A DNA stretch of 64,000 bases. Origin: Sphingobacteriales bacterium. GTDB lineage: Bacteria > Bacteroidota > Bacteroidia > Chitinophagales > Chitinophagaceae. The translations under genes were made by a program, and so were the position numbers. The notes below the pieces were generated by a model. That model searched no databases, was not told where the DNA came from, and saw nothing but the letters and a program-made list of their open reading frames with translations. Location: contig JACRJO010000032.1 in the NCBI GenBank assembly GCA_016219985.1, forward strand, positions 310,001 to 374,000, read 5' to 3'. Position 1 is the stretch's first letter; each line of letters starts with the position of its first letter. Positions 33,491-43,115 of the stretch are shown piece by piece.

Positions 33491-34453
33491 ATGCAACTAC
33501 CCACCGAACTCATCCAGGACGAATTGAAGATCTTTGAACAACGGTTCAAAGAAGCCGTTCGCAGTAATGCCCCGCTGCTTGACCGCATTATGCGGTATGT
33601 GGTGAAAAGAAAAGGAAAGCAGCTGCGGCCCATGTTCGTACTCCTTTCCGCCAAACTCTGCGGACCGGTCAGGGAAGAGACCTACCGGGCGGCTTCCCTT
33701 GTGGAAATACTTCATACTGCGACACTTGTGCACGATGATGTGGTTGATGATTCCATGGAAAGAAGGGGCTTTTTTTCCACCTATGCGCTCTGGAAAGCAA
33801 AGGCCAATGTGCTGATCGGCGATTACCTGCTGGCCAAAGGACTGCTTTTATCCCTCGACAATAAAGACTACCGCATCCTTCATATTTTGTCGGATGCGGT
33901 TCGCAAAATGAGTGAAGGAGAATTGCTCCAGCTGGAAAAGGCCCGGAGCCTGAACCTCAAAGAAGAGATCTACTACGAGATTATACGTAATAAAACGGCC
34001 TCATTACTGGCTTCTGCCTGCGCGGCCGGGGCCTGGTCCTCCGGCCAGGACGAAGGCACAACCGAAAAAATGCGCCAATTCGGGGAAAAAACCGGTATGG
34101 CTTTCCAGATAAAAGACGACCTTTTCGATTATGCCAGTGAAAATGTGGGCAAACCCACCGGCAATGATATCAAGGAAAAAAAGCTGACCCTGCCCCTGAT
34201 CTATACCCTGAATAACACGGATAAAGAAACCCGGAGAAAAATTATTTATATCGTCAAAAACAATAACCAGGATAAAGCAAAAGTGAAATGGGTAATCGAT
34301 AAAGTGACCGAGACCGGCGGAATCCGCTATGCAACAGAGAAAATGATCGCCTATAAGAAGGAAGCGATCGATATCCTGCACAGTTTCCCGGAAAATGCCG
34401 CCCGCAAAGGCCTGGAAGATATGGTGCTCTTTGTGACCGACCGGAAATATTGA
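33491..34453 (+). CDS. Long-chain polyprenyl diphosphate synthase
   Basis: A 320-residue all-helical prenyltransferase that extends allylic diphosphates with isopentenyl diphosphate. Both aspartate-rich motifs are clear: LVHDDVVDDSMERRG (first DDxxD) and FQIKDDLFDYA (second). KGKQLRPMFVLLSA and KKLTLPLIYTL are also typical. The second residue before the first motif and the length suggest a long-chain (octaprenyl or heptaprenyl) product for menaquinone, consistent with the mqn genes. The frame opens two codons earlier at a TTG, but ATG 33491 is preferred. recJ follows after 30 bp. Confidence 0.9.
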   Translation: MQLPTELIQDELKIFEQRFKEAVRSNAPLLDRIMRYVVKRKGKQLRPMFVLLSAKLCGPVREETYRAASLVEILHTATLVHDDVVDDSMERRGFFSTYALWKAKANVLIGDYLLAKGLLLSLDNKDYRILHILSDAVRKMSEGELLQLEKARSLNLKEEIYYEIIRNKTASLLASACAAGAWSSGQDEGTTEKMRQFGEKTGMAFQIKDDLFDYASENVGKPTGNDIKEKKLTLPLIYTLNNTDKETRRKIIYIVKNNNQDKAKVKWVIDKVTETGGIRYATEKMIAYKKEAIDILHSFPENAARKGLEDMVLFVTDRKY

Positions 34454-34483
34454 CCCTGCGGCTTTAAACAGACTGAACGCCCC

Positions 34484-36178
34484 ATGCAAAAAAGATGGAA
34501 TATACCGGAAGCGGATGCAGCCAGGGTTTCCGCTTTACAGCAAGCCCTTAAAATCCATCCTGTGCTGTGCCAGATCCTTGTGCAACGGGGAATTGAAAGC
34601 TTTGACCAGGCGAAGGAGTATTTCCGGCCCCGGCTGGAAAGCCTGCACAGTCCCTGGCTGATGAAAGATATGGACAAGGCTGTGAACCGGATCCTCCACG
34701 CGGTCAGCCGGCAGGAAAAAATACTGGTATTCGGCGATTATGATGTGGACGGGACCACGGCCGTGGCCAGCATGTACCGGTTCCTGAAAAAATTTCACGC
34801 CCCCCTTGATTTTTATATTCCCCACCGCTACCGGGAAGGATATGGCGTCAGCCGGGCCGGTATTGATTTCGCCAAAGCAAACGGGTTCACCCTCATCATC
34901 TCGCTTGACTGCGGTATTAAATCGGCTGATCTTATCCGTTATGCAGCTGAACTGGGTATTGATTTCATCGTATGCGACCACCACCTCCCGGATGAAACCG
35001 TTCCCGATGCGGTGGCGATCCTGAACCCCAAACAAAAAGACTGCCCCTACCCCTTCAAGGAACTCTGCGGGTGCGGGGTCGGATTCAAACTGATGTGCGC
35101 CCTGGCCGAGCGGCTGCAACTGCCCGCTGACGCCGCTTATGAATACCTCGACCTGCTGGCGACTGCGATTGCGGCCGATATTGTCCCCATGAACGGTGAA
35201 AACCGGGTCCTGGCTTTTCACGGACTTATCAAAGCCAATAAAAACCCGAACTACGGTATTAAGGCACTGGCCTCCCTCAGCGGGCTTGTCAAAGAACTGC
35301 ATATTACCAACCTGGTATTTATGATTGCCCCGCGGGTAAATGCAGCCGGGCGGATGGATGATGCGCGGAAAGCCGTGCAGATGTTCATAGCTGAGGCCGG
35401 GGCGGAAGCGCTGCACTATGCGGAACAACTGCACAGTGATAATACAGACCGGAAAGAAGCCGATAAATCGATTACCGAAGAGGCCCTGGCCAGTATCCGT
35501 TCCCATGATGATTGGATACACCGGAAATCCACCCTCGTATTTCAGCCGCACTGGCACAAAGGCGTGGTGGGCATCGTGGCATCCCGCCTGATCGAACATT
35601 TTTACCGGCCCACGATCGTACTGACCCGGTCCGGAAACTACGCCGCAGGCAGCGCCCGGAGCGTACCGGGCTTCAACCTCTACGAAGCCATCCATGCCTG
35701 CCGGGAACACCTGCTGGGCTATGGCGGGCATTTTGCCGCAGCCGGCATGACGCTGGAACTGGAACAGGTAGATGCTTTCCGGGAGAAATTTGAATCCGTC
35801 GTGTCCGCCAGTATCGACCCCAGCTTACTGATCCCGGAAATTAATATCGATGCGGAAATCACGCTAAAAGATATCCGGCAGCCCTTTTATGATATTCTCT
35901 GCCAGATGGAACCTTACGGACCGGAAAACCTCCGCCCTGTTTTCCTGGCCCGCCGGTTGCAGAATACCGGTTATTCCAAAATTGTCAAAGAAGAACATAT
36001 CCGCTTTTCCTTAAAACAGGAAAATGTGATCCTTACCGGTATCGGCTTTGGTATGGCCGGTAAATTTTCCTTACTGGAACAATCACCCGTGGATGTGGTA
36101 TTTACCATTGATGAAAACGAATGGAATGACACGAAATCATTGCAGCTGCGGGTGCTCGACTTCCGTTTATCTGAATAA
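34484..36178 (+). CDS. recJ: Single-stranded-DNA-specific exonuclease RecJ
   Basis: RecJ degrades single-stranded DNA 5' to 3' in recombination and repair. The 564-residue protein has the DHH phosphoesterase motifs: ILVFGDYDVDGTTAVASMYRF, SLDCGIKS, VCDHHLPDE and the APRVNAAGRMDDARKA segment. The DHHA1 domain has HKGVVGIVASRLIEHFYRP, SGNYAAGSARSVPGF and GGHFAAAGMTLE. A C-terminal OB-like domain follows. Length is normal. It lies 30 bp downstream of the prenyl synthase gene, probably cotranscribed. Confidence 0.95.
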   Translation: MQKRWNIPEADAARVSALQQALKIHPVLCQILVQRGIESFDQAKEYFRPRLESLHSPWLMKDMDKAVNRILHAVSRQEKILVFGDYDVDGTTAVASMYRFLKKFHAPLDFYIPHRYREGYGVSRAGIDFAKANGFTLIISLDCGIKSADLIRYAAELGIDFIVCDHHLPDETVPDAVAILNPKQKDCPYPFKELCGCGVGFKLMCALAERLQLPADAAYEYLDLLATAIAADIVPMNGENRVLAFHGLIKANKNPNYGIKALASLSGLVKELHITNLVFMIAPRVNAAGRMDDARKAVQMFIAEAGAEALHYAEQLHSDNTDRKEADKSITEEALASIRSHDDWIHRKSTLVFQPHWHKGVVGIVASRLIEHFYRPTIVLTRSGNYAAGSARSVPGFNLYEAIHACREHLLGYGGHFAAAGMTLELEQVDAFREKFESVVSASIDPSLLIPEINIDAEITLKDIRQPFYDILCQMEPYGPENLRPVFLARRLQNTGYSKIVKEEHIRFSLKQENVILTGIGFGMAGKFSLLEQSPVDVVFTIDENEWNDTKSLQLRVLDFRLSE

Positions 36179-36235
36179 CCAGGCCCGCCGGCCGTTGCCA
36201 TTTTCCCGCTTACCTTTGCTGCTGAAACTACTTGT

Positions 36236-37462
36236 ATGAGAAGTCGGTTACCCCTCCTGCCCCTTTGTATCTTGCTCTTTATCGCCTTTACTACCCTGGC
36301 GCAAAGCAGTACTTCCACACTGGATGTGGTCAGCTGGAACCTGGAATGGTTTGGCTCTGCATCCGGTGGTCCCGCTAATGAAGACCTGCAGGAGGCGAAT
36401 GCAAAAAAGATCATGCGCTACCTTGATGCAGACCTGTACGGCGTGGTTGAAGTGGTGGACAGCATGCGCTTTCGCCGCCTGGTGGATTCCCTGGGGAATA
36501 CCGAATTCGGATACTTTATCTCCCCGTTTTGCAGCAACAATACCACCGGTACAGGCAATAGCTGGCTTTCGGGACAGAAACTGGGTTTCATTTACCGCAA
36601 ATCCATCTTCAGCAATGTCAGGGCCCGGGGACTGCTGCGTACCAGTTCTGCAGCCTATACCAACTGGGCTTCCGGCCGCTTTCCATATATGTTATCGGCT
36701 ACGGTTACCATCAACAGCATCAGTAAGGATATCAACTTTATCGTCATTCACGGAAAAGCGGGCAGCACGGGTAGTGATTACGACCGGCGCAGGGCCGGCG
36801 CCCAGGAATTAAAGGATACCCTGGATGTCCAGTTTGCCTCGGCCATTAATATTATTATCGGCGATTACAACGATGCACTGAACGGCACGATCTCCACCGG
36901 CTCGGGGCCTGAATCCTCGTACCAGCCGATCATTATGGACAGCACCGATGCGGATCATTATAAATCCATCACCCTGCCCCTGGGAGTGGCGGGGCAGAGC
37001 AGTATGATCAACTTTCCCAATGTGGTGGACAACCATGTGATCTCGAATGAAGCCACTCCTTTTTATGTGCTGCGTTCCGCCAAAATAAGAAATGATATAA
37101 CAGCGGTGGTACCCGGCTATGTCACCGCTCATAATACCTCCGATCATTACCCGGTTTTTTCCAATTACAGCCTGGATGGAATTGTGACCGGGTTGCCGGT
37201 TGTATCGGCTGCTGAATTCGGCATCCGGGTTTCACCCAACCCGTTTGACGGAATGATCCGCCTCGCAGCAACCAAAACACTGGTCAATGTGCAGGTACGA
37301 TTAGTGAATATGCAAGGACAAACTCTTCTCACTGTACCGGTGGGTTTATTGAGTGCCGGAACGGTGTATGAGACCCGGTTCCAGGAATTAAGCCGGGGCA
37401 TTTATTTCCTGCAGGTGGAAACAAAACAGCAACGAACCGTGATTAAGCTTACGCACCTTTGA
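36236..37462 (+). CDS. Secreted endonuclease/exonuclease/phosphatase-fold protein with T9SS sorting domain
   Basis: A 408-residue exported enzyme. A signal peptide (LLPLCILLFIAFTTLAQ) precedes an EEP domain at about 25-310. That domain starts LDVVSWNLEWFGSASG, has ADLYGVVEVVDS with the metal-ligand glutamate, FIVIHGKAGS, IIIGDYND and the late HNTSDHYPVF histidine motif. The C-terminal 80 residues, from GIRVSPNPFDGMIRL to GIYFLQVETKQQRTVIKL, form a type A T9SS sorting domain, so it is secreted or surface-anchored. Likely substrates are phosphodiesters such as nucleic acids. A second EEP gene lies at 45865. The gene sits 57 bp after recJ but has a possible -7 box (TACCTTTG at 36211). Confidence 0.88.
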   Translation: MRSRLPLLPLCILLFIAFTTLAQSSTSTLDVVSWNLEWFGSASGGPANEDLQEANAKKIMRYLDADLYGVVEVVDSMRFRRLVDSLGNTEFGYFISPFCSNNTTGTGNSWLSGQKLGFIYRKSIFSNVRARGLLRTSSAAYTNWASGRFPYMLSATVTINSISKDINFIVIHGKAGSTGSDYDRRRAGAQELKDTLDVQFASAINIIIGDYNDALNGTISTGSGPESSYQPIIMDSTDADHYKSITLPLGVAGQSSMINFPNVVDNHVISNEATPFYVLRSAKIRNDITAVVPGYVTAHNTSDHYPVFSNYSLDGIVTGLPVVSAAEFGIRVSPNPFDGMIRLAATKTLVNVQVRLVNMQGQTLLTVPVGLLSAGTVYETRFQELSRGIYFLQVETKQQRTVIKLTHL

Positions 37463-37483
37463 AAAGATACAAACTAATGACGG

Positions 37484-37552
37484 GCTTAGCTTTGAGCTGC
37501 GAGTTTCGAGCTGCGAGCCACGAGACCGATTGCTCATGACTAACTCCGGGCC
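37484..37552. repeat. AGCTC-family repeat, copy at 37.5 kb
   Basis: TTTGAGCTGCGAGTTTCGAG and GAGCTGCGAGCCACGAGACC units are followed by a TGACTAACTCCGG tail. Part of it (37496-37528) is repeated inverted at 12321-12353 with one mismatch. Confidence 0.75.
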
Positions 37553-37681
37553 GAAAACAACTATTTCCGACCGGAGTCTCACAAACGAATTTCCCGGGGT
37601 ATTGAATGCCCCCGTGGACTCCGGGCTTATGTAAGTTCATATCCTGAACACCCCGGGTCCATGGTAATAGGCTACACTTAT

Positions 37682-37770
37682 CAACTGCGAATTATGAGAC
37701 CCGGCGCCGAAGCAGAAAGCTGCGAGTTTTGAGCTGCGAGCCACGAGACTGATAGTTCAATCTCCGGGGG
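37682..37770. repeat. AGCTC-family repeat, second copy in the same gap
   Basis: AAGCTGCGAGTTTTGAGCTG then GCGAGCCACGAGACTGATAG and CTCCGGGGG. The following 40 nt resemble the sequence after the copy at 48280. The 37463-37871 gap otherwise holds only a terminator. Confidence 0.75.
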
Positions 37771-37818
37771 CTGCAAAGTTCCAACAACCTTGAGAGCGAC
37801 ATTTGAACATAACGCTAT

Positions 37819-37851
37819 AAAAAAAGTCCCGGCATGTGGCGCCGGGACTTT
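37819..37851 (-). terminator. Terminator after the T9SS repeat-protein gene
   Basis: AAAGTCCCGGC and GCCGGGACTTT form a strong stem. T-rich flanks make it usable on the minus strand, and possibly on both strands. Confidence 0.8.
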
Positions 37852-37871
37852 CTTTATAGCTAAACTTTTAT

Positions 37872-40787
37872 TTACATCACAAGGATCGTGATCACGCCCA
37901 TTTCTTTTTCCTGGCTTACCAGGTATGCCCGGTAAACTCCTTTGGGGAGTGTCGCGGGTATGCTGAAGGTCTGGTTGATGAAGGCGGACTGGATATTCAT
38001 GTTCCACTGGTACACTCTTTCACCCTGGCTGTTGAACAGCAGCAATCCATAGTACCCCGGCTTAATTTCTTTCACCGTGATCCGCATCTCCGTTCCCTGT
38101 GCAACAGGATTGGGATACAAACGGAATCCCTCCCCGACAGACAGTACGGTAAAGGTCTGCTGCGTACCATAGCTTATACCTCCGCTATTCACCGCATAGG
38201 CTTTATAATAATAGGTGGCGCCCTGTACCAGCCCGTTTAACGATATGGTATAGCTGCCGGCAGCGATCGCTGTACCAGCCACCGGTGTACCGGTACCATT
38301 GGCAAACCCGTTCACCCCGCTTAATTCAATTCCGTAGCCGGTCACCGGGGAACAACCTTCAGCAGTAACCTGGCCTGCAACCACGGCAGACTGGGTGGTC
38401 AGGTTGCCGGCTGTTCCGGTTGCCACGGATGCCGGTGTATTTACCCCTGAGCCGCTGGCAGCCACGTTTACCGTGCTGGCAAATCCACCTCCTGCCACCG
38501 GGATATTTCCATTGTATGATTGAACCGCAGAGGGGCTGAACTTCACAAATACCTGCTGGCTGTACGTGCCACCTGCTTGTACCAGGCTCAGGGAGCTGGT
38601 ATAGGTCCCGGCGGAAGTAACAGAAAAGCTGTACCCGGACAGGGGCCCTACATTAATATTGGCATTCGTCAGTAATTCCCCGTTAATGGTAAAGGAATTC
38701 GGGCCGGCCGTACTGTTGATACAAGCGGCGCCGAAAGCCGGCAGGGCCGTTGCGGTTAATAAAATGGGTACCGCCGGCGTGGTAAAGCTTTGCTGCGCCC
38801 CGTAGGCCGTACCGCCACTGTTGGTTGCCCAGGCCTTGTAATAATAAACCGTACTGGCGGCAAGACCACTGAGCCCTGCAGAAAAATCACTACCCGCCAG
38901 GTTGGACGCAGCTACTTGTGTACCTGTTCCGTCAGGGAAACCGTTGCTCGTGCTGTATTCAATACCGTAAGCAGTAACCGCTGAACAACCGGTGGCGGTG
39001 ATACTCCCCGCTGCAGTAGCACTGTTGTAGGTAACTGCCGAGGAACTGCCTGTTGTAACACTCGCCGGACTGTCAGCCCCCTCTCCGGAAGCTGCCGCAT
39101 CAACCGGGGCAGCCACTCCCCCTCCGGATACCTGGATATTCCCGTCATATACCTGGACGGCAACAGGATCAAATTTCACAAATACTTCCTGTGAAAAAGT
39201 ACCCCCGGGCTGTACCAGGGTAAGTGTCGTTGTATACGTACCTCCCGCCGTCGTACTGTAGGTAAACCCGGCCAGGGCGCCGACTGTAATATCAGCAGTT
39301 GTAAGATTGGCCCCGCTGATGGTAAAGGAACCGGGACCGGCTGTTGTATTGATACAAACAGCGCCGAAGGCGGCCAGGGGAGTAACGGTAATCGTGGGGT
39401 CAGGACTGGCGGTCGTAAAGGATTGCTCTGCCCCGTAGCTGGTCCCGGCTGCACTCGTCGCATAGGCATGATAGTAATACACAGTAGCCAGGGTAAGCCC
39501 GGTAAGATCCGAGCTGAAATTACCACCTGAAATATTGGTTGAAGCTACCGCCGTACCTGTTCCATTGGGGAAACCGGCCGTGGTACTGTATTCAATTCCG
39601 TAAGCGGTTACGGCGGAACAACCTGCTGCCATAATCGTACCGGCAACTGTTGCCGATGTTTGGGTAATGGCGCTGGCGGCCCCACTGGTAACAGCAGGCG
39701 CTAAATTGACTCCGGCACCTGTGGCGGCAGCATTGACACCCGTTGCGGCGCCACCGCCTGCAACTGCAATATCTCCATCATAAGACTGAACCGCCACCGG
39801 GTCAAATTTCACAAATACATCCTGTGAAAATGTCCCGCCGGGCTGTGTCAGCGTCAGCGTGGGCGTATAGGTACCACCTGCTGTGGTTGAATAAGTAAAT
39901 CCCGTTAATGCGCCGACCGTTACATCCGCGGTGCTCAGGTTGGAACCGGCAATGGTAAAGGAATTCGGGCCGGCTGTTGTATTGATACAAACATTCCCAA
40001 AAGCAGCCAGCGGGGAAGAAATGGATAAGGCCGGGGGAACAACCGAAGAAGGTGTTACCGATGCCCAGGTTGTACCCACCCTGATCTCATCCACTTCAAC
40101 AAAGGGGGTATTGGTGGCATTGTCCTGGCGCAGGAAAACTTTTTGCACGCTGGTCAGGTCCGTACCCACTGCAGCAATGGCATCAGCCGCCGGTTCAGCC
40201 GCGCCCGGCACCGCGTTGATCCATATCTTACCCACATCATTGCCTGCACCGGCAATCATTTCATAAGCCCGGACTATAAAATAAGAAGTAGCGGGATCAT
40301 AGTCACCCGGGAGCCAGCTGACAGCAGCTGCTGTAGTACGGGTCGCTATCCCGATCTTATATTTCCCGGCTGTGGCGCTCAGCTTTAACCATACCGTTGC
40401 GCCGAAAGTGGTGGAAGTGGCCGCATCACTGAACCCGGTAAAATAACCGCCGGTTGTGCTCAGCCCGCCCAGGGCAGATACATTCAGGATAAAAGAACTG
40501 TACACGGTCCCCGAGGTCTGGGAGGTAAACGTAGTATAGTTATCGGAACCACTGCCATCAAATTTTATCCTGTTGCCGGTTGAGGCCGCCAGCCCGGTAT
40601 AAGACAAACTCCCTGCTTCAACTAATATGGAATCCCCGGTATTGATCCGGACCCACTGGCCGGCGCTTTGTGTATAAATCCCATTGGCCGGGTCGGGCGT
40701 ATAGTTAAATGGTTCATGCAACAATAATTGTCCCTGTACGGTAACCACCCACATCGCCATGAACACGAATAATAAATATTTTTTCAT
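37872..40787 (-). CDS. Large T9SS surface protein with three long tandem repeats
   Basis: A 971-residue exported protein with the signal peptide KKYLLFVFMAMWVVTVQGQ. Residues about 20-245 resemble a choice-of-anchor/lectin-like domain (LHEPFNYTPDPANG, ending FVEVDEIRVGTTW). Three tandem units of about 211 residues follow. Each has a LAAFGxVCINTTAGP half with VFVKFDPVAVQ, and an Fn3-like half with SATVAGTI, GCSAVTAYGIEYST and TVYYYxAxATNSGGTxYG. The C-terminus, FRLYPNPVAQGTEMRITVKE to KGVYRAYLVSQ, is a T9SS type A sorting domain. It probably displays at the surface or binds a ligand. It leads into the DUF5689-TonB gene set on the same strand. Confidence 0.85.
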   Translation of the reverse strand: MKKYLLFVFMAMWVVTVQGQLLLHEPFNYTPDPANGIYTQSAGQWVRINTGDSILVEAGSLSYTGLAASTGNRIKFDGSGSDNYTTFTSQTSGTVYSSFILNVSALGGLSTTGGYFTGFSDAATSTTFGATVWLKLSATAGKYKIGIATRTTAAAVSWLPGDYDPATSYFIVRAYEMIAGAGNDVGKIWINAVPGAAEPAADAIAAVGTDLTSVQKVFLRQDNATNTPFVEVDEIRVGTTWASVTPSSVVPPALSISSPLAAFGNVCINTTAGPNSFTIAGSNLSTADVTVGALTGFTYSTTAGGTYTPTLTLTQPGGTFSQDVFVKFDPVAVQSYDGDIAVAGGGAATGVNAAATGAGVNLAPAVTSGAASAITQTSATVAGTIMAAGCSAVTAYGIEYSTTAGFPNGTGTAVASTNISGGNFSSDLTGLTLATVYYYHAYATSAAGTSYGAEQSFTTASPDPTITVTPLAAFGAVCINTTAGPGSFTISGANLTTADITVGALAGFTYSTTAGGTYTTTLTLVQPGGTFSQEVFVKFDPVAVQVYDGNIQVSGGGVAAPVDAAASGEGADSPASVTTGSSSAVTYNSATAAGSITATGCSAVTAYGIEYSTSNGFPDGTGTQVAASNLAGSDFSAGLSGLAASTVYYYKAWATNSGGTAYGAQQSFTTPAVPILLTATALPAFGAACINSTAGPNSFTINGELLTNANINVGPLSGYSFSVTSAGTYTSSLSLVQAGGTYSQQVFVKFSPSAVQSYNGNIPVAGGGFASTVNVAASGSGVNTPASVATGTAGNLTTQSAVVAGQVTAEGCSPVTGYGIELSGVNGFANGTGTPVAGTAIAAGSYTISLNGLVQGATYYYKAYAVNSGGISYGTQQTFTVLSVGEGFRLYPNPVAQGTEMRITVKEIKPGYYGLLLFNSQGERVYQWNMNIQSAFINQTFSIPATLPKGVYRAYLVSQEKEMGVITILVM

Positions 40788-40823
40788 ACTATTTGTCGTT
40801 TGATACTTTATTAATTCAACTTA

Positions 40824-42359
40824 TCAGTTCCAGCTAAATTTCACATCATCAATCCCCGTGGAAGGCCGGTTGCCGCTCCCCGTTGTATTTCCGAGCGCCA
40901 CGATCCGGATCCATATTTTCTGGCTGATATTATTCAGCGCAGATCCAAAACTCACTGTGACCGGGGTACTGGCAAACATCCCCGGACCAAAGCTGGTGCT
41001 AAGGGTGGCAGGGCTGGTCGTAAGGGTTGTAAAACTTACGGGGTTATCCCCGATCGCATAATCTACTTTCCAGGTAGTGGTACGCCCTGCAGAAGAACCC
41101 GATCCGTCCAGTGACTGCAGCAGGAACTCCAGTTGCAGGTTGCTCTTGCCGCTTGTATTGGCCAGCTGGAAAGCAAAGGCATAGCCAGGATCTCCCCCAA
41201 CGGATGCGGTACCCGTTTGCCGGGCGCCCAATGCCCGGTTGGTGGAAGCATTTTGTACCGTACTGCTTGAATTGAAGGCAAGGCCGGTGGCCGAGGCGAA
41301 ATTTTTGAAACCAAGACTGGTCTGGTTCCAGGCAGTGGGCGTATTGAAATTGGTATTGTACACCGTGGCCTCATTACCGATAAAGCCGCTGCTGGCCTCC
41401 TGTTTTACATAAACACCTGCCGGCAGGCCCGCTGTACCGATATTGTCGAAATTAATCACGAAGGGCGAACTGCCGCTAAGACTGATCTGGCCGTCACCGG
41501 AAGCCGTGGGACAACGGGGATTGTTAAACCGTACATCGGTGGTGTCCCGGATGGTCAGCTGTTTGGTAGAACCAAAGAATGAATAGACCGCAATGATCTC
41601 TCCATTTCCCTGGGAAACCGGCAAAGTGGCAAAATTGCTGTAATTGCTGCTGCGTAAGGTAATCTTGTTTGCCGCCAGGTTGGAGCAATCCTGTATAATG
41701 CGGTTACCAGAAGCTGCATCATCCGCATACGCTTTAGAACGGTCAGCAGAAGAAAACTCATAGCCGGCCAGTTTGATGAGGGTGCTTACATATTTGTCCT
41801 GTAAGCTGGTGGTCAGTTGTGAAACAGTAACCAGTTTCGGAACCAGGGGCTGGTTGAGTGCGCCTTTGATGATATGCTGATCCTGGAGGTTTGCTGCGAG
41901 CAAGGTCACCCCGCCCTGGTTAATATACGGCGTGTCCACCCCTCCGCCAAACTGCAGGGTGCCGTTATATTGCCCCAGGTAGAGCCCTTTCAGTTTTACA
42001 TACAATTTTCGGCCCACCGGGTAATTATTAAAATGGTTGCTGCCCGCCAGGCGAAGCAATACCCCGCCGGTGGAATCCTGGATCGCGATCTGCTGGTAAT
42101 AATTCCCGCTTTTATCATCACAGGATACCACGCCTTCGATCACGGCGTCATCCGTAATGGCCACCGGCACACCGGATGTATAACGGGCCTTCACGTCCTT
42201 AATGCTGGTATTGGCCACGATACCCGGCTCCCCGGGAAGAGGGGGCTCCGTAAATTTTTTCTGGCAGGAGATGATAAACAAACCGGCAGTCAGCAGCAGG
42301 GCGCCCCGGCTTATCCATTTATTTTTCAGATTCAGTTGCATAAAAATATTTTTGATCAT
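40824..42359 (-). CDS. DUF5689 lipoprotein with C-terminal beta-sandwich
   Basis: A 511-residue lipoprotein; the lipobox is LFIISC. The N-terminal half (about 45-285) is a DUF5689 domain with SIKDVKARYTSGVPVAITDD, VIEGVVSCDDKSGNYYQQI and GVLLRLAGSNHFNNYPVGRK. This is an OB-like domain found in surface lipoproteins beside TonB receptors. The C-terminal half resembles a choice-of-anchor or carbohydrate-binding sandwich and ends RPSTGIDDVKFSW. The start may be either ATG 42359 or 42341. It lies 11 bp downstream of the second DUF5689 gene and 36 bp upstream of the repeat-protein gene. Confidence 0.8.
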   Translation of the reverse strand: MIKNIFMQLNLKNKWISRGALLLTAGLFIISCQKKFTEPPLPGEPGIVANTSIKDVKARYTSGVPVAITDDAVIEGVVSCDDKSGNYYQQIAIQDSTGGVLLRLAGSNHFNNYPVGRKLYVKLKGLYLGQYNGTLQFGGGVDTPYINQGGVTLLAANLQDQHIIKGALNQPLVPKLVTVSQLTTSLQDKYVSTLIKLAGYEFSSADRSKAYADDAASGNRIIQDCSNLAANKITLRSSNYSNFATLPVSQGNGEIIAVYSFFGSTKQLTIRDTTDVRFNNPRCPTASGDGQISLSGSSPFVINFDNIGTAGLPAGVYVKQEASSGFIGNEATVYNTNFNTPTAWNQTSLGFKNFASATGLAFNSSSTVQNASTNRALGARQTGTASVGGDPGYAFAFQLANTSGKSNLQLEFLLQSLDGSGSSAGRTTTWKVDYAIGDNPVSFTTLTTSPATLSTSFGPGMFASTPVTVSFGSALNNISQKIWIRIVALGNTTGSGNRPSTGIDDVKFSWN

Positions 42360-42370
42360 TCGTTTAATAA

Positions 42371-43081
42371 CTATTGAATATCGGCCGCAGTCCGGATCCC
42401 GATCTGCGTGCTCGTGTTATAAATGGACACATAACCGGTAACCGATGTGCCGCCGGTGTTTACGGTTATACCAGAAGCGGTCCGTACAAACATGGACAGC
42501 GTACCCGTGGCATCTGTTACGTTGTACGTCACCCCCGTGGCATTAGAGGAAGCCTGGGTAATGGAGGTTACACCCACAATCTTAACGAGGGAGGAAGCCC
42601 AGCTGTTCTTATTGGCTATGATATCCGCCACGGTGGCGGTTCTCGGGGTGATGCTGATCGCACCGCTTACCTGGGTAATATTGGCCTGGGGGATACTCAT
42701 CAGTTCCAGGTCGCCATTGTACAGAGTGAATTTCCCGCCACCCGAAGGATTGATATCCAGCACGGCCCCCATGGGATATACCGGCGAACCGATAACGGTG
42801 TAGAGGTAAATACCGGCGCCGCTTTCATCCTGCAGGCGGTACACACCAGATGCTTCATTGGTATTATTGGAAATGACCACTCCCCGGATCCGTTTGGTAC
42901 CGGTCGGGATCAAAAAATCCCCGGTGCCGGGATACAGGGCCCTGAAATCCGCAAAGCTCATATAGTCGCCGGGTCCCAGGGGATCGGGTCCGGTTGGCCC
43001 GATGGGCTCCTTATCACAGGAAACAAACAGCACGGCAAAGACCAGTATGGAGAGTGTATGTTTTATTTTTCTGAATGTCAT
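42371..43081 (-). CDS. DUF5689 lipoprotein
   Basis: A 236-residue lipoprotein; the lipobox is VLFVSC. Residues about 45-236 form a DUF5689 domain: YMSFADFRALYPGTGDFLIP, RIRGVVISNNTN, GIYLYTVIGSPVYPMG and a final VTGYVSIYNTSTQIGIRTA. It is shorter than its neighbour and lacks the C-terminal sandwich. It lies 34 bp downstream of the TonB-dependent receptor gene, suggesting a surface partner protein, analogous to the position of SusD in sugar loci but of an unrelated family. Confidence 0.82.
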   Translation of the reverse strand: MTFRKIKHTLSILVFAVLFVSCDKEPIGPTGPDPLGPGDYMSFADFRALYPGTGDFLIPTGTKRIRGVVISNNTNEASGVYRLQDESGAGIYLYTVIGSPVYPMGAVLDINPSGGGKFTLYNGDLELMSIPQANITQVSGAISITPRTATVADIIANKNSWASSLVKIVGVTSITQASSNATGVTYNVTDATGTLSMFVRTASGITVNTGGTSVTGYVSIYNTSTQIGIRTAADIQ

Positions 43082-43115
43082 AAAATTATTTTTAAACTCA
43101 GTTAAGTTCAGGTTA

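Noticed and set aside
34535..35731. 398-residue open frame antisense to recJ
   Set aside because: recJ on the opposite strand has all its catalytic motifs; the antisense frame is a by-product of codon bias.
37484..37770. Possible CRISPR array in the short repeated units
   Set aside because: Units are 10-14 nt, irregular and lack unique spacers of constant length; no cas genes are present. It is a dispersed intergenic repeat.
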